Shown here piece after piece: positions 39,603 to 50,806 of a DNA stretch of 64,000 nucleotides. The translations under genes were made by a program, and so were the position numbers. The notes beneath the pieces are model-generated. The model had not been told where the DNA came from and searched no databases. It saw nothing but the letters and a program-made list of their open reading frames with translations. Location: assembly GCA_016777005.1 (NCBI GenBank), contig JADHSF010000002.1, positions 1 to 64,000 on the forward strand. Direction: 5' to 3'. Numbering within the stretch: the first letter of the stretch is position 1; every line of letters starts with the position of its first letter. Source of the DNA: SAR86 cluster bacterium. GTDB taxonomy: Bacteria; Pseudomonadota; Gammaproteobacteria; Magnimaribacterales; Magnimaribacteraceae.

Positions 39603-40478
39603 TCATATCCATTTCTTTGCTATATCCTTAATTGCATCAGCCAGAACTAAGGGTTGATCAAGTAGGATGTGATGAGCGGCTCTTTCTATGGCTACCATAG
39701 GAGTATTCCCTGATACATTGTCTCTTATGAAGCTGAGAATCTCTTCCGACATCATATTGCTTTCTGTTCCATAAATGATGCCCAAATTACATTCCAATTC
39801 AAAGGCTTGATTTTTGGTCATATGAGAAAAACCTAATTTATCAAAAATCGTATCATCAAATTTCCATTGAAATCCATTTTCTACTTCTCTCACAGACCAT
39901 TCAGCTATATATTTTACTAAGTAATCATTTTCGCATTCCTGTTCAGGTGTCAGTCTAAATCTTTCCAAGATAGTCTCCCTATCTGGGTATGTTTTTATTC
40001 TTCTAATTGGACCACTTCTAACATGATTTGAATAATCATAAGTGGGAGGTCTAATTGGTGAATCTACCATGATCACACCTCCAATTTGTTTATTAGATAT
40101 AAGACCAGCATAAGCACTCATGAATCCTCCCATGCTATGTCCACAAATAATCGGATCACCATTATCAAAAAATCCACTATCCTCTGCTACTGATAATATT
40201 TCTTGTCCATAAAGTTCAGGAGAATAATTTTCCCTATGTTCGCTGTCGCCCATTCCCGATAGATCAATTGCACTTATTTGAAAATCCTCGAGTAAGAGAG
40301 GTGCAATAAAGTCCCACCAGTGAGAGTGACTGCCACTACCATGCACCAGGACCATTCCGGGTTTAGAGTTATCACCCCATTTCTGATAAGAAATGAGTCC
40401 ACCCTCTACCTTTATACTTTTTTGCTCTTTGCTCACTGACAAAGCTTCTTTAAACCATTGCGGATGTGTATCTATCAT
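39603..40478 (-). CDS. Alpha/beta hydrolase
   Basis: MVLVHGSGSHSHWWDFIAPLL, IDLSGMGDSEH, ICGHSMGGFMSAYAG. Confidence 0.9.
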   Translation of the reverse strand: MIDTHPQWFKEALSVSKEQKSIKVEGGLISYQKWGDNSKPGMVLVHGSGSHSHWWDFIAPLLLEDFQISAIDLSGMGDSEHRENYSPELYGQEILSVAEDSGFFDNGDPIICGHSMGGFMSAYAGLISNKQIGGVIMVDSPIRPPTYDYSNHVRSGPIRRIKTYPDRETILERFRLTPEQECENDYLVKYIAEWSVREVENGFQWKFDDTIFDKLGFSHMTKNQAFELECNLGIIYGTESNMMSEEILSFIRDNVSGNTPMVAIERAAHHILLDQPLVLADAIKDIAKKWI

Positions 40479-40564
40479 TTAGACATTCCTTTGAAATAAA
40501 TTTATAGTTAATTAAGTTTTAAAAGACCCTAGTCTATTATAATCATGGAAAATAAGGACGATTT

Positions 40565-41413
40565 ATGAAAAATCCATTACAAGGTGCTAATACACAAATG
40601 GCAGATCCAAACGAAGCTGCAACTATTCCTCAGGCAGCTGCTACGGTTTTGCTAGTTAGAGATGCCAGTGAGAAGGGCATTGAAGTATTTTTGGTAGAAA
40701 GAGCTTCAAAAGCAAATTTTGGAGGCGCTTTTGTATTTCCAGGTGGCAAGGTTGATCCTGAGGATGGTCTAGGTCAGATGGAAGCTATTTCTACAGGAGC
40801 TTCTGACCAAGTATTTTCAAGTATTTTGGGAGAAGAAAAAGGTGGTCTCGCTTATTGGGTAGCTTGTATTAGAGAATGCTATGAAGAGGCAGGAATACTT
40901 ATTGCATATAAGGAAGATGGCTCTGTATTTAATCCTTCAGATGCTGATGAAAGAAAAAGATTCGTAGAATATAGGAATCGACTTAATGCCGGCGAGGCTG
41001 TTTTGGAACATATGTGTAAGCAAGAAGGTCTTACACTGGCAACTGATAGGTTGGCATATTTGGCACATTGGATTACTCCTAAGATTGAAAAGAGAAGATA
41101 TACAACCCGATTCTTTGTAGCCATATCTCCTAGTGGACAAGAGGGTCTTCATGATGGCTCAGAAAGCGTTAATAGTCTTTGGATTAAACCTGAAGAAGCT
41201 CTTAGAAAACAAGAGGCAGGAGAGCTATTACTGATTATGCCAACAATCAAGAACCTTCAGAGTATATGTGGTTATTCTGATGTTGAAGAATTACTAAAAG
41301 ATAAGTCCTCTATCGATCCATCAACTATTCCAACTATAGAACCTAAATTCTTTATGCAAGAAGGCAAGATGGTTGGACTCCTTCCTGGTGACGAAGGCTA
41401 TGAGGATCATTGA
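40565..41413 (+). CDS. NUDIX hydrolase (NUDT19-like)
   Basis: GGAFVFPGGKVDPEDG ... ACIRECYEEAGILIAY Nudix-box-like arrangement. Confidence 0.85.
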   Translation: MKNPLQGANTQMADPNEAATIPQAAATVLLVRDASEKGIEVFLVERASKANFGGAFVFPGGKVDPEDGLGQMEAISTGASDQVFSSILGEEKGGLAYWVACIRECYEEAGILIAYKEDGSVFNPSDADERKRFVEYRNRLNAGEAVLEHMCKQEGLTLATDRLAYLAHWITPKIEKRRYTTRFFVAISPSGQEGLHDGSESVNSLWIKPEEALRKQEAGELLLIMPTIKNLQSICGYSDVEELLKDKSSIDPSTIPTIEPKFFMQEGKMVGLLPGDEGYEDH

Positions 41414-41415
41414 AA

Positions 41416-42243
41416 ATGGAAGCTGAAAAAGTTGTTCAAATTAGTCCTTTAATCAGAAGGATTACTGCTGGAAATGGAAGTGTTTTTACAGGGCCAGGCA
41501 CTAATACTTATCTCGTGGGGACTGAAGATGTAACTGTTATTGATCCTGGACCAGCTATGGATAAGCATATAGAGGCTATTCTTGGAGCATCAAAAAATAT
41601 TAAGCAGATTATAGTTACTCATACTCACCCAGATCACTCACCTGGAGTAAGGCTCTTGAAAGAAAAATTAGATATACCTGCTTACGGCATGTTAACTAAA
41701 TCTTCTAAGAATCAAGATACAACATTTAAGCCCCAAAGAATTCTTGAAGATGGCGAACTGCTTAAAGAACAGGATTATTGTCTCGAAGTTGTGCACACTC
41801 CAGGTCATGCCTCTAATCATTTATGTTTTATTCTAAAAGAAGAAAAGTTCATCTTTACAGGAGATCACATCATGAATGGATCGACGGTTGTTATTGGTCC
41901 GCCAGATGGCAATATGAAACAGTATATTCAGTCGCTTGAAAAACTGAAAGAATATGACATAGAAAAAATTGCTCCGGGTCATGGAGAAGTACTTGAGAGT
42001 CCTCATCAAGTTGCTGAGTGGATAATTAATCATAGACTCGCAAGAGAAGAAAAAGTTTTTGCAGCCTTAAAAGAAGTCTCTAGAGGTACGCCTGATTCTC
42101 TAGTTGAGAAAGTTTACGATGATGTAGATCCGTCACTTTTTCCTATTGCGAAGGCTTCGCTTTTAGCTCACTTAATCAAGCTAGAAGAGGATGAAGTTAT
42201 AACAAAAGAGGGTGAAGACTACGTCTGGGGTGGCGTTATTTAA
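41416..42243 (+). CDS. MBL-fold metallo-hydrolase (LACTB2-like)
   Basis: [18 protein letters not shown] (HxHxDH), [28 protein letters not shown]. Confidence 0.92.
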   Translation: MEAEKVVQISPLIRRITAGNGSVFTGPGTNTYLVGTEDVTVIDPGPAMDKHIEAILGASKNIKQIIVTHTHPDHSPGVRLLKEKLDIPAYGMLTKSSKNQDTTFKPQRILEDGELLKEQDYCLEVVHTPGHASNHLCFILKEEKFIFTGDHIMNGSTVVIGPPDGNMKQYIQSLEKLKEYDIEKIAPGHGEVLESPHQVAEWIINHRLAREEKVFAALKEVSRGTPDSLVEKVYDDVDPSLFPIAKASLLAHLIKLEEDEVITKEGEDYVWGGVI

Positions 42244-42877
42244 TTTTCACACCCGTACCTGCTAGAGAGCAATAACCATCAGGATTTTTTGCTAGGTATT
42301 GTTGATGATAGTGCTCAGCATAAAAGAAGTGATCTATTTCTTTAATTTCAGTAGTGATCTTTCCTAATCCGTTTGAATTGAGTTGAGCTTGATATTCGTT
42401 CCTGGTTGTTTCAATAAGTTCTCTCTCATCGGCATTTTGATAATAAATTCCTGATCTATATTGAGTGCCTTGGTCGTTTCCTTGTCGCATTCCTTGAGTG
42501 GGATCATGGTCTTCCCAAAAAGTGATTAATAGAGATTCGTAACTAATTACTTCAGGATCATAAACAACAAGCACAACTTCATTATGTCCTGTCATGCCCG
42601 TACAGACTTCTCTATAAGTTGGATTTTTTGTAATACCTCCTGCATACCCAGCGGAAGTTGAAAAAACACCCTCGAGTTCCCAAAACCTTCTTTCTACTCC
42701 CCAAAAACATCCCATACCAAAAATAGCTTGTTTTAGATTAGGGGCGAAAGGACCTAATAAAGGTGTTCCTTTCACGAAATGCTCAGATGGTACTTCAACT
42801 GCTTCATCTCTACCTTGAAGTGCTTCAGATGCATGCGGTAATATATTTTTTTTATTTAATAGATCCATTAATGACAT
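42236..42877 (-). CDS. msrA: Peptide-methionine (S)-S-oxide reductase
   Basis: [59 protein letters not shown]. Confidence 0.97.
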   Translation of the reverse strand: MSLMDLLNKKNILPHASEALQGRDEAVEVPSEHFVKGTPLLGPFAPNLKQAIFGMGCFWGVERRFWELEGVFSTSAGYAGGITKNPTYREVCTGMTGHNEVVLVVYDPEVISYESLLITFWEDHDPTQGMRQGNDQGTQYRSGIYYQNADERELIETTRNEYQAQLNSNGLGKITTEIKEIDHFFYAEHYHQQYLAKNPDGYCSLAGTGVKIK

Positions 42878-44814
42878 TATTTGTTCTCCCTGTTTTCAAT
42901 TAATGCGTCCACAACAGTAGGGTCGGCTAAGGTTGTGGTATCTCCTAAATTATCAATTTCATTAGTAGCTATTTTTCTTAATATTCTTCTCATAATTTTT
43001 CCTGATCTTGTTTTAGGAAGACCAGGAGACCACTGAATGATATCAGGTTTAGCTATCGCACCAATTTCTTTAGCTACCAATTGAATTAATTCAAGCTTGA
43101 GTTCATCATCTGGCTCTATGCCTGCCATACAGGTAACATAACAATAAATGCCCTGTCCCTTTATCTCATGCTCATATCCAACCACTGCAGCTTCTGCAAT
43201 CTTTTTATGGAGAACCAATGCACTTTCTACCTCTGCTGTTCCTAGTCTATGTCCCGAAACATTCAAAACATCATCAACTCTTCCAGTAATCCAATAGTAT
43301 CCATCTGAGTCTCTTCTAGCACCATCACCAGTTGTGTAATAGCCTGGATACATTGAGTAGTAGGTATCTATACATCTTTGATGATCTCCATATACTGTTC
43401 GAATTTGTGATGGCCAACTAGATTTTATTACTAGATTACCTGATCCTTCTCCCTCTATTTCATTCCCATTTTCATCCAGCAAGGCAGGCTCTACACCGAG
43501 AAAAGGTTTGGTTGCGCTGCCTGGTTTCATGGCAGTGAACCCAGACACAGGCGTTATCATCATGCCTCCGGTTTCGGTTTGCCACCAAGTATCAACAATA
43601 GGGCAGCTAGAATTCCCTACTACTTGAAAATACCACTCCCAAGCTTCCGGGTTAATGGGTTCGCCAACTGTACCAAGAATTCTTAAAGTTTTTCTTGAAG
43701 AAGACAGAACATATTCATCTCCTTGAGCCATGAGCGCCCGCAAAGCTGTAGGAGCGGTATAAAAGATATTCACGTTATGTTTATCAATCACTTCCCAAAA
43801 TCTTGAGGGAGAGGGATAAGTAGGAATACCTTCAAACATCAATGACGTAGCGCCATTTGCAAGAGGGCCGTATACGATATAGGAGTGACCGGTTACCCAT
43901 CCGACATCAGCAGTACACCAATATATTTCTCCATCTTTGTAGTCGAAAACCATTTCATGTGACATCGATGTCTGGAGGAGATATCCAGCGGTAGTGTGCA
44001 ATACCCCTTTTGGTTTTCCTGTAGAGCCTGAGGTATAAAGTATAAATAAAGGGTCTTCAGCATCCATTATCTCTGGCTCGCAGATATCAGAAACTTCTTT
44101 TATAATTTCCTCATATCTTACATCACACTTATCATTCCAATTAATATCAGCACCAGTTCTTGTAACCACTAAGACTGTGTGAACATGTGGACAGGCCAAC
44201 AAAGCCTCGTCTACATTTTTTTTAAGTGGAATTTTTTTCCCTCCTCTTAAGCCTTCATCGGCCGTGATAACTGCTTGGCAATCTGAATCTAAGATACGAT
44301 CTTTTAAGGATTCCGGAGAAAACCCTCCAAAGACTACAGAGTGTATTGCCCCAATTCTTGCACAAGCTAGCATCGCATAGGCAGCCTCAGGAATCATCGG
44401 CATATAAATACATACACGGTCACCTTTCTTAATCTCTCTCTTTTTAAGAATGTTAGAGAATTTGCATACTTCGCTATGAAGCTGTTCATAAGAAACATGT
44501 TTGGATTCATCAGGATTGTCACCTTCCCAAATTAAAGCAATTTTTTCGCCCCTGTCTTTTAAGTGTCTGTCTATGCAATTGACTGAAGCATTTAATTTTC
44601 CGCCTTTAAACCAAGATACTTCACCTTTACTTAGATTACTTTCATGGACCTGATCCCATTTAGTTTCCCAATCTAGGTAGCTATCAGCTTGAGCAGCCCA
44701 AAACTCTTCCGGATTATTTATAGATTCTTCGTAAAGATTGTGAAATTCAGATTCAGTTATATTTGATTTTTCTAGTATTTCTTTAGATGGATTGTAGATT
44801 TTTTGTGTATTCAT
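42877..44814 (-). CDS. acs: Acetyl-CoA synthetase
   Basis: [56 protein letters not shown]. Confidence 0.97.
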   Translation of the reverse strand: MNTQKIYNPSKEILEKSNITESEFHNLYEESINNPEEFWAAQADSYLDWETKWDQVHESNLSKGEVSWFKGGKLNASVNCIDRHLKDRGEKIALIWEGDNPDESKHVSYEQLHSEVCKFSNILKKREIKKGDRVCIYMPMIPEAAYAMLACARIGAIHSVVFGGFSPESLKDRILDSDCQAVITADEGLRGGKKIPLKKNVDEALLACPHVHTVLVVTRTGADINWNDKCDVRYEEIIKEVSDICEPEIMDAEDPLFILYTSGSTGKPKGVLHTTAGYLLQTSMSHEMVFDYKDGEIYWCTADVGWVTGHSYIVYGPLANGATSLMFEGIPTYPSPSRFWEVIDKHNVNIFYTAPTALRALMAQGDEYVLSSSRKTLRILGTVGEPINPEAWEWYFQVVGNSSCPIVDTWWQTETGGMMITPVSGFTAMKPGSATKPFLGVEPALLDENGNEIEGEGSGNLVIKSSWPSQIRTVYGDHQRCIDTYYSMYPGYYTTGDGARRDSDGYYWITGRVDDVLNVSGHRLGTAEVESALVLHKKIAEAAVVGYEHEIKGQGIYCYVTCMAGIEPDDELKLELIQLVAKEIGAIAKPDIIQWSPGLPKTRSGKIMRRILRKIATNEIDNLGDTTTLADPTVVDALIENRENK

Positions 44815-44819
44815 GATTT

Positions 44820-45509
44820 CTAAATTAAAGTGGGCGAAGGATTAAAATACATTTTAGAACCTTCAGGTTTATTAAAATAATCTAGCAGTTTTTCCAAGAG
44901 TAAATTGTAATCATTTTCATGTGTTTGAAAATCTAAATAATCAGAGTTCACTATTAATACTGGAGATCTATTGTAGTCAAAGAAGAATTCTTTGTAGGTT
45001 TCATTTAAGAGCTCTAAATAGTCAAAGCTAATTGTTTTCTCCATCTCAATGCCTCTATGCATAACTCTTTCATATAGTGTTTTTGTTTCAGCTTGGAGAT
45101 AAATGACTAAGTCAGGTGTTGGCAGATCTATAGAAAGATAATCATAAATCTGCTCATAGAGTTTTAGCTCTTCAGCTGAAAGTGTTGCCTTTGCAAATAA
45201 CTTATCCTTGTCTAATAAGAAATCTGAAACTTTGTTTGATGAGAAGATATCATCTTGTTTGAGTTCTTGAATTTGTTTCACACGCTGGAACAGAAAGAAT
45301 AGTTGTGTTCCTAGCGCTGCTTGTGACGGATTGACATAAAAGTCCGGAAGAAAAGGATTTTCTGATGGCTGTTCAAGGAAAGTATCATAACTAAAGGAAT
45401 CGGCTAACAGTCTAGTTAATGTGGTTTTGCCCGCACCTATGGGTCCTTCAACGGCTATAAACTTAGGTAATTTATTGAATTGCTTTAGATCAATAGTTTC
45501 TTTTTGCAT
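44820..45509 (-). CDS. Deoxynucleoside kinase
   Basis: [79 protein letters not shown]. Confidence 0.9.
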   Translation of the reverse strand: MQKETIDLKQFNKLPKFIAVEGPIGAGKTTLTRLLADSFSYDTFLEQPSENPFLPDFYVNPSQAALGTQLFFLFQRVKQIQELKQDDIFSSNKVSDFLLDKDKLFAKATLSAEELKLYEQIYDYLSIDLPTPDLVIYLQAETKTLYERVMHRGIEMEKTISFDYLELLNETYKEFFFDYNRSPVLIVNSDYLDFQTHENDYNLLLEKLLDYFNKPEGSKMYFNPSPTLI

Positions 45510-45580
45510 ATAGGATAATCTTACAAATATAGCTTCATTAAAACAAAAGAAAGTTATTTTTAATTAAATAATCTTAGATC

Positions 45581-46774
45581 TTAATATGATATTTTCTTGG
45601 TCCACCACTTCCCTACGCCTCCCAGATTTTCACCGGAACCTTCTCTTAACAGCAATAAGTCATATCCTGCCCTGAATCTTTTATGCTTGAGTGTGACTTT
45701 CGATTTTTCGGGCACCCTGAGTAACATGATCTGAAGCTCCCATGTTTCTTTGATCGATTGTTGAATCCTGCCGGGAATAAAACAATTTTCATTTTGCCTC
45801 TTTAAGATCAGGCTAGCTGCTCTTGAAACATTATGTAATTTAGTTTTCTTTGAAGTTAGACCACCCATTTTATTAACAAGGGCCGGCCATAATAATACTG
45901 AAAAGAGGAATGCAGGAGTAAGTGATTTATTTTTGCTGTACCTGTCGTCAGTATTTTTTAATGCATTGTAAATGAATCTCTTATCTTTCTTTGAATTGAG
46001 GAAATCTTTTGTCAGAGGAAGTAGATGTTCAAGTAAATTATGACTATTCATCTCAGTCATTATTAATTCGGCATTCCCAGTCAAAAGCATTTTAAGAGTT
46101 TCTTCGTACTTCCTTCCTGAAGAAATTTCTTTTAGAAGATAAGAAAGTTTTTTCATATCAGCTTCAAGCTTCTTATCCAAATCTAAGCTTAATTTAGCTT
46201 TAAATCTTATTGCCCTTAATATTCTAACTGGGTCTTCTTTAAACCTCTCATAGCTGTCCCCGATTGACTTTAGTTTTTTATTTTGAAGATCTTTGTAACC
46301 ACCTACAAAATCTATAATCTCCATTTTTTCGATATCTAGATATAACGAATTTATAGTAAAATCTCTTCTGTAAGCATCATCTTCAATGTTTCCATAGTTG
46401 TTGTCTCTTAACACAAGGCCTTTGTTGGACTTTTGTGTGTTTCTTTGGCTAGATGACCTGAAAGTTGAAATTTCAGTTATTTTTCTACCACTTCTTGAAT
46501 GGACTATTTTAAATCTTCTGCCTATGATTCGAGTTCTTGGTAAAAGACCATTGACTTGTTCAGGAGTAGCATCGGTTACTACATCGCAGTCTTTGGGCTT
46601 GAGTCCGAGGATAGAATCTCTTACAAATCCACCGACTATATAGCCTTTAAAACCAGCATTGTTGAGTCTTTGGATAATTGATCTTGCATCGCTATCGATT
46701 TGATCAAATTCTATATGATGCTTCGAGACCTTAATGATCTCAGGAGAAATATTATATTGGTCTATTGCAACCAA
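45581..46774 (-). CDS. pcnB: Poly(A) polymerase I
   Basis: GFKGYIVGGFVRDSILGLKPKDCDVVTDATPEQV, YRRDFTINSLYLDIE, DPVRILRAIRFKAKLSL; adjacent to dksA. Confidence 0.93.
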   Translation of the reverse strand: MVAIDQYNISPEIIKVSKHHIEFDQIDSDARSIIQRLNNAGFKGYIVGGFVRDSILGLKPKDCDVVTDATPEQVNGLLPRTRIIGRRFKIVHSRSGRKITEISTFRSSSQRNTQKSNKGLVLRDNNYGNIEDDAYRRDFTINSLYLDIEKMEIIDFVGGYKDLQNKKLKSIGDSYERFKEDPVRILRAIRFKAKLSLDLDKKLEADMKKLSYLLKEISSGRKYEETLKMLLTGNAELIMTEMNSHNLLEHLLPLTKDFLNSKKDKRFIYNALKNTDDRYSKNKSLTPAFLFSVLLWPALVNKMGGLTSKKTKLHNVSRAASLILKRQNENCFIPGRIQQSIKETWELQIMLLRVPEKSKVTLKHKRFRAGYDLLLLREGSGENLGGVGKWWTKKISY

Positions 46775-46780
46775 AATAAT

Positions 46781-47374
46781 TTAACCATATTGCTGTCTCT
46801 CATGAATCTCTTCAATTGTTTTACAATCAATACAGCGTGTTGCAGTAGGCCTGGCTTCAAGTCTTCTAATGCCAATCTCTATCCCACACGATGCACAATA
46901 ACCATAATCACTTGCCTTGAGATCCTCTACTGATTCATTTATTTTTGAAAGAAGCTTCCTTTCTCTTTCTCTTGTTCTTAGTTCTAAAGTAAATTCTTCT
47001 TCATGAGTGGCTCTATCTGATTCATCAGGAAAATGACTGACATTTTTTTGTATTTTGTCTGCAGTCCTATCTTGCTCAATCTGAAGTTGATGTTTCCAGC
47101 TACCTAGAATGTCTAAAAAATGCTGTTTTTGCTTAGCATTCATATATTTTTCGTTCTTTTTTAAAGCATAAGGTTTAATGGAGGCAAGGAATTGTGATTC
47201 TTCGTACTTTACAGTTGCTTTGGTTTTCTTAGGTGTTATCTTTTTTGTCGAAGTCTTTTTAGCTGATTCTTTCTTTGGTGTTGCTTTCTTTGAAGCTACT
47301 GGCTTCTTAGCAACTACTTTTTTTGAAGGAGATTTGGCTTTTACTGACTTCTTAAGTGGTTTTTTTGCAGGCAT
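46781..47374 (-). CDS. dksA: RNA polymerase-binding transcription factor DksA with Lys/Ala/Pro-rich N-terminal extension
   Basis: C-terminal DYGYCASCGIEIGIRRLEARPTATRCIDCKTIEEIHE; N-terminal KKPLKKSVKAKSPSKKVVAKKPVASKKATPKK... Confidence 0.95.
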   Translation of the reverse strand: MPAKKPLKKSVKAKSPSKKVVAKKPVASKKATPKKESAKKTSTKKITPKKTKATVKYEESQFLASIKPYALKKNEKYMNAKQKQHFLDILGSWKHQLQIEQDRTADKIQKNVSHFPDESDRATHEEEFTLELRTRERERKLLSKINESVEDLKASDYGYCASCGIEIGIRRLEARPTATRCIDCKTIEEIHERQQYG

Positions 47375-47434
47375 TTTGAATAATTTTTTATATTGTTTGA
47401 CCTTGAAGGCGCAGCAATTTAGCAGAATATTTTT

Positions 47435-48454
47435 TTAATAGCTAGAAAAAGTTTCTTTAATTTCTAGATACTCATCTTTTGCAAGTCTAGGGCCAGAATT
47501 TTGTACAGTTTTAGAAGCCGCAAAGCATCCAAAATTAGCAGATTCTTCCAGAGTTTTTGATTCATTGATACCGTTGAGAACGGCTCCAGCAAACATATCT
47601 CCAGCTCCATTAGTATCAATCGCGTTCACTTCTATACCTGAAACACTAAACTGACTATTTTGATCGTAGCCTGTGCAGCCGTTTGATCCTTTAGTTATTA
47701 ATAGATTGTCTGTGTAATTTTTGAAATAGCCAAATATTCCTTCTTCTTCGTCAGACCCCGCAAATTCCTTGGCTTCTTCTTCATTACAGAAAATAAGATC
47801 ACACTTTATATTTATGAGTTCCTTTATCTGTTCTTTAAAGGAACTGACTATGAAGGGATCAGATAAAGAAATAGCCACCTTAGTGTCATGAACTTTTGCA
47901 AGATTTATAGCTTTTTTATAGGACTCAAATCCTCCTGGGGAGGCGATTAGATAACCTTCTAAAAAAAGGAATTTTGAGTTTTTTATTACCTCTTCACCAA
48001 CATTATCAATTGAAAATTCTGAATTGATGCCAAGATTAGTACACATTGTTCTTTCTGCATCTTCCGATATCATTACAAGGCATTGCCCTGATGGAATTTC
48101 TGATTCTATGAGCGAAGACGCATGGTTAACATCATTCAATGATAAATCTTTAAGATAAAATCTACCGTTCTCGTCGTCTCCAACTATACAAGTCATATAA
48201 CATGTAGAACCGAATAGAGAGGCGGCTACGACTGAATTTGTACTGGATCCACCGCATGCTTTTTCTGCCGACTTACCTAATGCACCAAGCGCTTCAATTA
48301 AACCATTCTGATCATCTTTATCTATTAAGGTCATTGCACCTTTTGGAATCCCTTGGGCTTCAATCTTTTTTGAAAATTCGTCATCAATTTGAAAAGTCAC
48401 ATCCACTAAGGCACTGCCCAAAGAGCATATATCGTAATTCATTTTATTACCCAA
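47435..48454 (-). CDS. PfkB-family sugar/adenosine kinase
   Basis: AEKACGGSSTNSVVAASLFG, LLITKGSNGCTGYD, VNAIDTNGAGDMFAGAVLNG. Confidence 0.88.
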   Translation of the reverse strand: MGNKMNYDICSLGSALVDVTFQIDDEFSKKIEAQGIPKGAMTLIDKDDQNGLIEALGALGKSAEKACGGSSTNSVVAASLFGSTCYMTCIVGDDENGRFYLKDLSLNDVNHASSLIESEIPSGQCLVMISEDAERTMCTNLGINSEFSIDNVGEEVIKNSKFLFLEGYLIASPGGFESYKKAINLAKVHDTKVAISLSDPFIVSSFKEQIKELINIKCDLIFCNEEEAKEFAGSDEEEGIFGYFKNYTDNLLITKGSNGCTGYDQNSQFSVSGIEVNAIDTNGAGDMFAGAVLNGINESKTLEESANFGCFAASKTVQNSGPRLAKDEYLEIKETFSSY

Positions 48455-48508
48455 TTATTTTTAAAAAAACGTAGACTGTTCGAAATATGCCAACTTATCA
48501 AGTAAAAA

Positions 48509-50806
48509 ATGAAATTTAAGCGTTCTATAGGTATTATTTTTGGGCTGATTGCTTTTGCCACGCTAATTTTTTCAGCTGCATTGATAGCGGTTATTGATTA
48601 CCGAGTAACCTCAAAGTTAGATGGAGTTCTGTGGACAGTTCCTGCCAAGCTTTATTCGAGGCCATTGGAGCTGGCAGAAAGTATAGAGGTAAATAAAGAT
48701 AACTTAATCAAAGAACTGGAAATGCTTTCTTATCAGAAAGTTAAACGGCCTGAAAAATCAGGACAATTTAGTTTTTCTAGAGATAAGCTAACGATATTTT
48801 TAAGAGGATACAAGAATCAGCGATCGGGGATTTTTGACATTACTTTTGAGAAGTCAAATGTTAAGAGTATTAAAAATCAGTTAGGTATATCTGAAGATCT
48901 TATTAAACTCGAACCTATAGTAATAGGTGGTATGTATCCAGCCCATATGGAAGATAGAGTTTTATTGGATTGGCCGGAAGTGCCTCAAGTGCTTATAGAA
49001 ACCATACTTGCAGTGGAAGACCAGAATTTCTTCAATCACTATGGTGTATCTCTAAGGTCTATCTCAAGAGCCTTCTTAAAGAATATACAGGCAGGTGAGG
49101 TTGAGCAAGGCGGCAGTACAATTACCCAGCAACTCGCAAAAAGTCTTTTCTTTACTTCAGCACAAACGATTAGAAGAAAAGCAATGGAGGCGATAGCCTC
49201 TCTATTGATTGAATTTCATTATTCAAAAGAAGAAATATTATTGGCATATATAAATGATGTTTTTTTAGCTCAATCAGGAAAGCGGGCGATACATGGATTT
49301 GGCATGGGAGCACAACATTTTTTTGGTACTTCAATAAAAAATCTTGAAACAGATCAAATAGCACTTCTCGTTGGGATGTTGAAAGGACCTTCTTTGTATA
49401 ATCCAAGACGTAACCCTGGCAATGCAACTCAAAGAAGAAACTTGGTTCTTACTGTTCTAAATAGAAACTTTAAGATTTCTGACTCTGAGCTTGCACAACT
49501 AAAAACAAAAGAATTGGGAGTGGCGCGTCCAAATTATAGGACGGAAACTAAATATCCTGCCTTCCATGATCTTGTGAGGATCGAATTGCAAGAAAACTTT
49601 AATGAAAAGGACTTAAGGACAAAGGGGTTGTCCATAGAAACTAATGTTGATCCAATTCTTCAAGACGCACTTGAAAAAAGTATTATTAAAACAAAGGCTC
49701 AGCTCATAAAGAAATATGGTAAAAAATTATCAGATATTGAAGGTGCTGCAATCGCGGTAGATGTATCTAACGGTGAAGTTAAAGCGGTGGTTGGAAGTAC
49801 TGCGCCTTCAGCATATGGGTTTAATAGATCAATAAATGCTATCAGACCTATCGGTTCGTTGGTCAAACCATTTATTTATCTTACCGCCTTAGATCAGTAT
49901 AAAAAATATAACCTCACCACTATGCTAGATGATTCTAAGCTCAGTATCCGTAGTGGGGGAGAAATCTGGGAGCCTGATAATTTTGACAAAAAGTTTCACG
50001 GAAAAATCCCTCTCCATGTTGCATTGTGGCAATCTTATAATATTGCTTCTGCAAGACTGGGTTTAGATGTTGGTTTCGAAGCTGTAGAAGATATGTTCTC
50101 TAAGTTAGGAATTGATAAGCAATTTCAAAACTATCCATCATTATTTATAGGTTCTTTTGAGTTATCACCCTATCAAGCCATTCAGGCTTATCAGACAATA
50201 GCAGCAGAAGGTTTCTATACCCCTTTAAGGACTATAAGAGAGATCAAGGATACAAAAGGAGAAATAGAGTTTTCTTACCCTTATAGTATTGAGCAAAGAA
50301 TTAGGCCTGAGCCTGTAGCTTTATTAAAGTTTGCAATGCAACAAACCTTTGAAAGAGGAACTGCGAGGGGTTACTCGTCTGAAGACATTCGATCTTGGAA
50401 TGCTGGAGGCAAAACAGGTACTTCTGATGATCAGCGTGATAGTTGGTTCGTAGGCTTTGCCGGAGAGATACTTGTCTTAGTTTGGTTAGGTTTTGATGAT
50501 AACCGAACAACCCCTTTAACAGGTAGAACAGGTGCATTTCAGGTATGGAAAAATTTTATAGATGAGATAAAACCAATTTCTAAGGCTAAAACTTCCTTAC
50601 CACGTATTAATTATCTCTGGACTGATATGAATGATGGTCTTTTGAGTGGTAAAAAATGCAAGGATTCTTTGCTTGTGCCATTTATAGAGGGCACTGAACC
50701 AAGTTTAATCCCATCTGTCAGAAGGACATGTTCAAATAGAATTGAGAATTCCGATGAAGGTTTATTGGACAAACTCAAGCAAGCTTTCGAGGGAGGTCAA
50801 GGTTGA
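48509..50806 (+). CDS. mrcB: Penicillin-binding protein 1B (bifunctional transglycosylase/transpeptidase)
   Basis: ILAVEDQNFFNHYGVSLRSISRAFLKNIQAGEVEQGGSTITQQLAKSLFFT, RPIGSLVKPFIYLTAL (SxxK), GGKTGTSDDQRDSWFVGF. Confidence 0.95.
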   Translation: MKFKRSIGIIFGLIAFATLIFSAALIAVIDYRVTSKLDGVLWTVPAKLYSRPLELAESIEVNKDNLIKELEMLSYQKVKRPEKSGQFSFSRDKLTIFLRGYKNQRSGIFDITFEKSNVKSIKNQLGISEDLIKLEPIVIGGMYPAHMEDRVLLDWPEVPQVLIETILAVEDQNFFNHYGVSLRSISRAFLKNIQAGEVEQGGSTITQQLAKSLFFTSAQTIRRKAMEAIASLLIEFHYSKEEILLAYINDVFLAQSGKRAIHGFGMGAQHFFGTSIKNLETDQIALLVGMLKGPSLYNPRRNPGNATQRRNLVLTVLNRNFKISDSELAQLKTKELGVARPNYRTETKYPAFHDLVRIELQENFNEKDLRTKGLSIETNVDPILQDALEKSIIKTKAQLIKKYGKKLSDIEGAAIAVDVSNGEVKAVVGSTAPSAYGFNRSINAIRPIGSLVKPFIYLTALDQYKKYNLTTMLDDSKLSIRSGGEIWEPDNFDKKFHGKIPLHVALWQSYNIASARLGLDVGFEAVEDMFSKLGIDKQFQNYPSLFIGSFELSPYQAIQAYQTIAAEGFYTPLRTIREIKDTKGEIEFSYPYSIEQRIRPEPVALLKFAMQQTFERGTARGYSSEDIRSWNAGGKTGTSDDQRDSWFVGFAGEILVLVWLGFDDNRTTPLTGRTGAFQVWKNFIDEIKPISKAKTSLPRINYLWTDMNDGLLSGKKCKDSLLVPFIEGTEPSLIPSVRRTCSNRIENSDEGLLDKLKQAFEGGQG

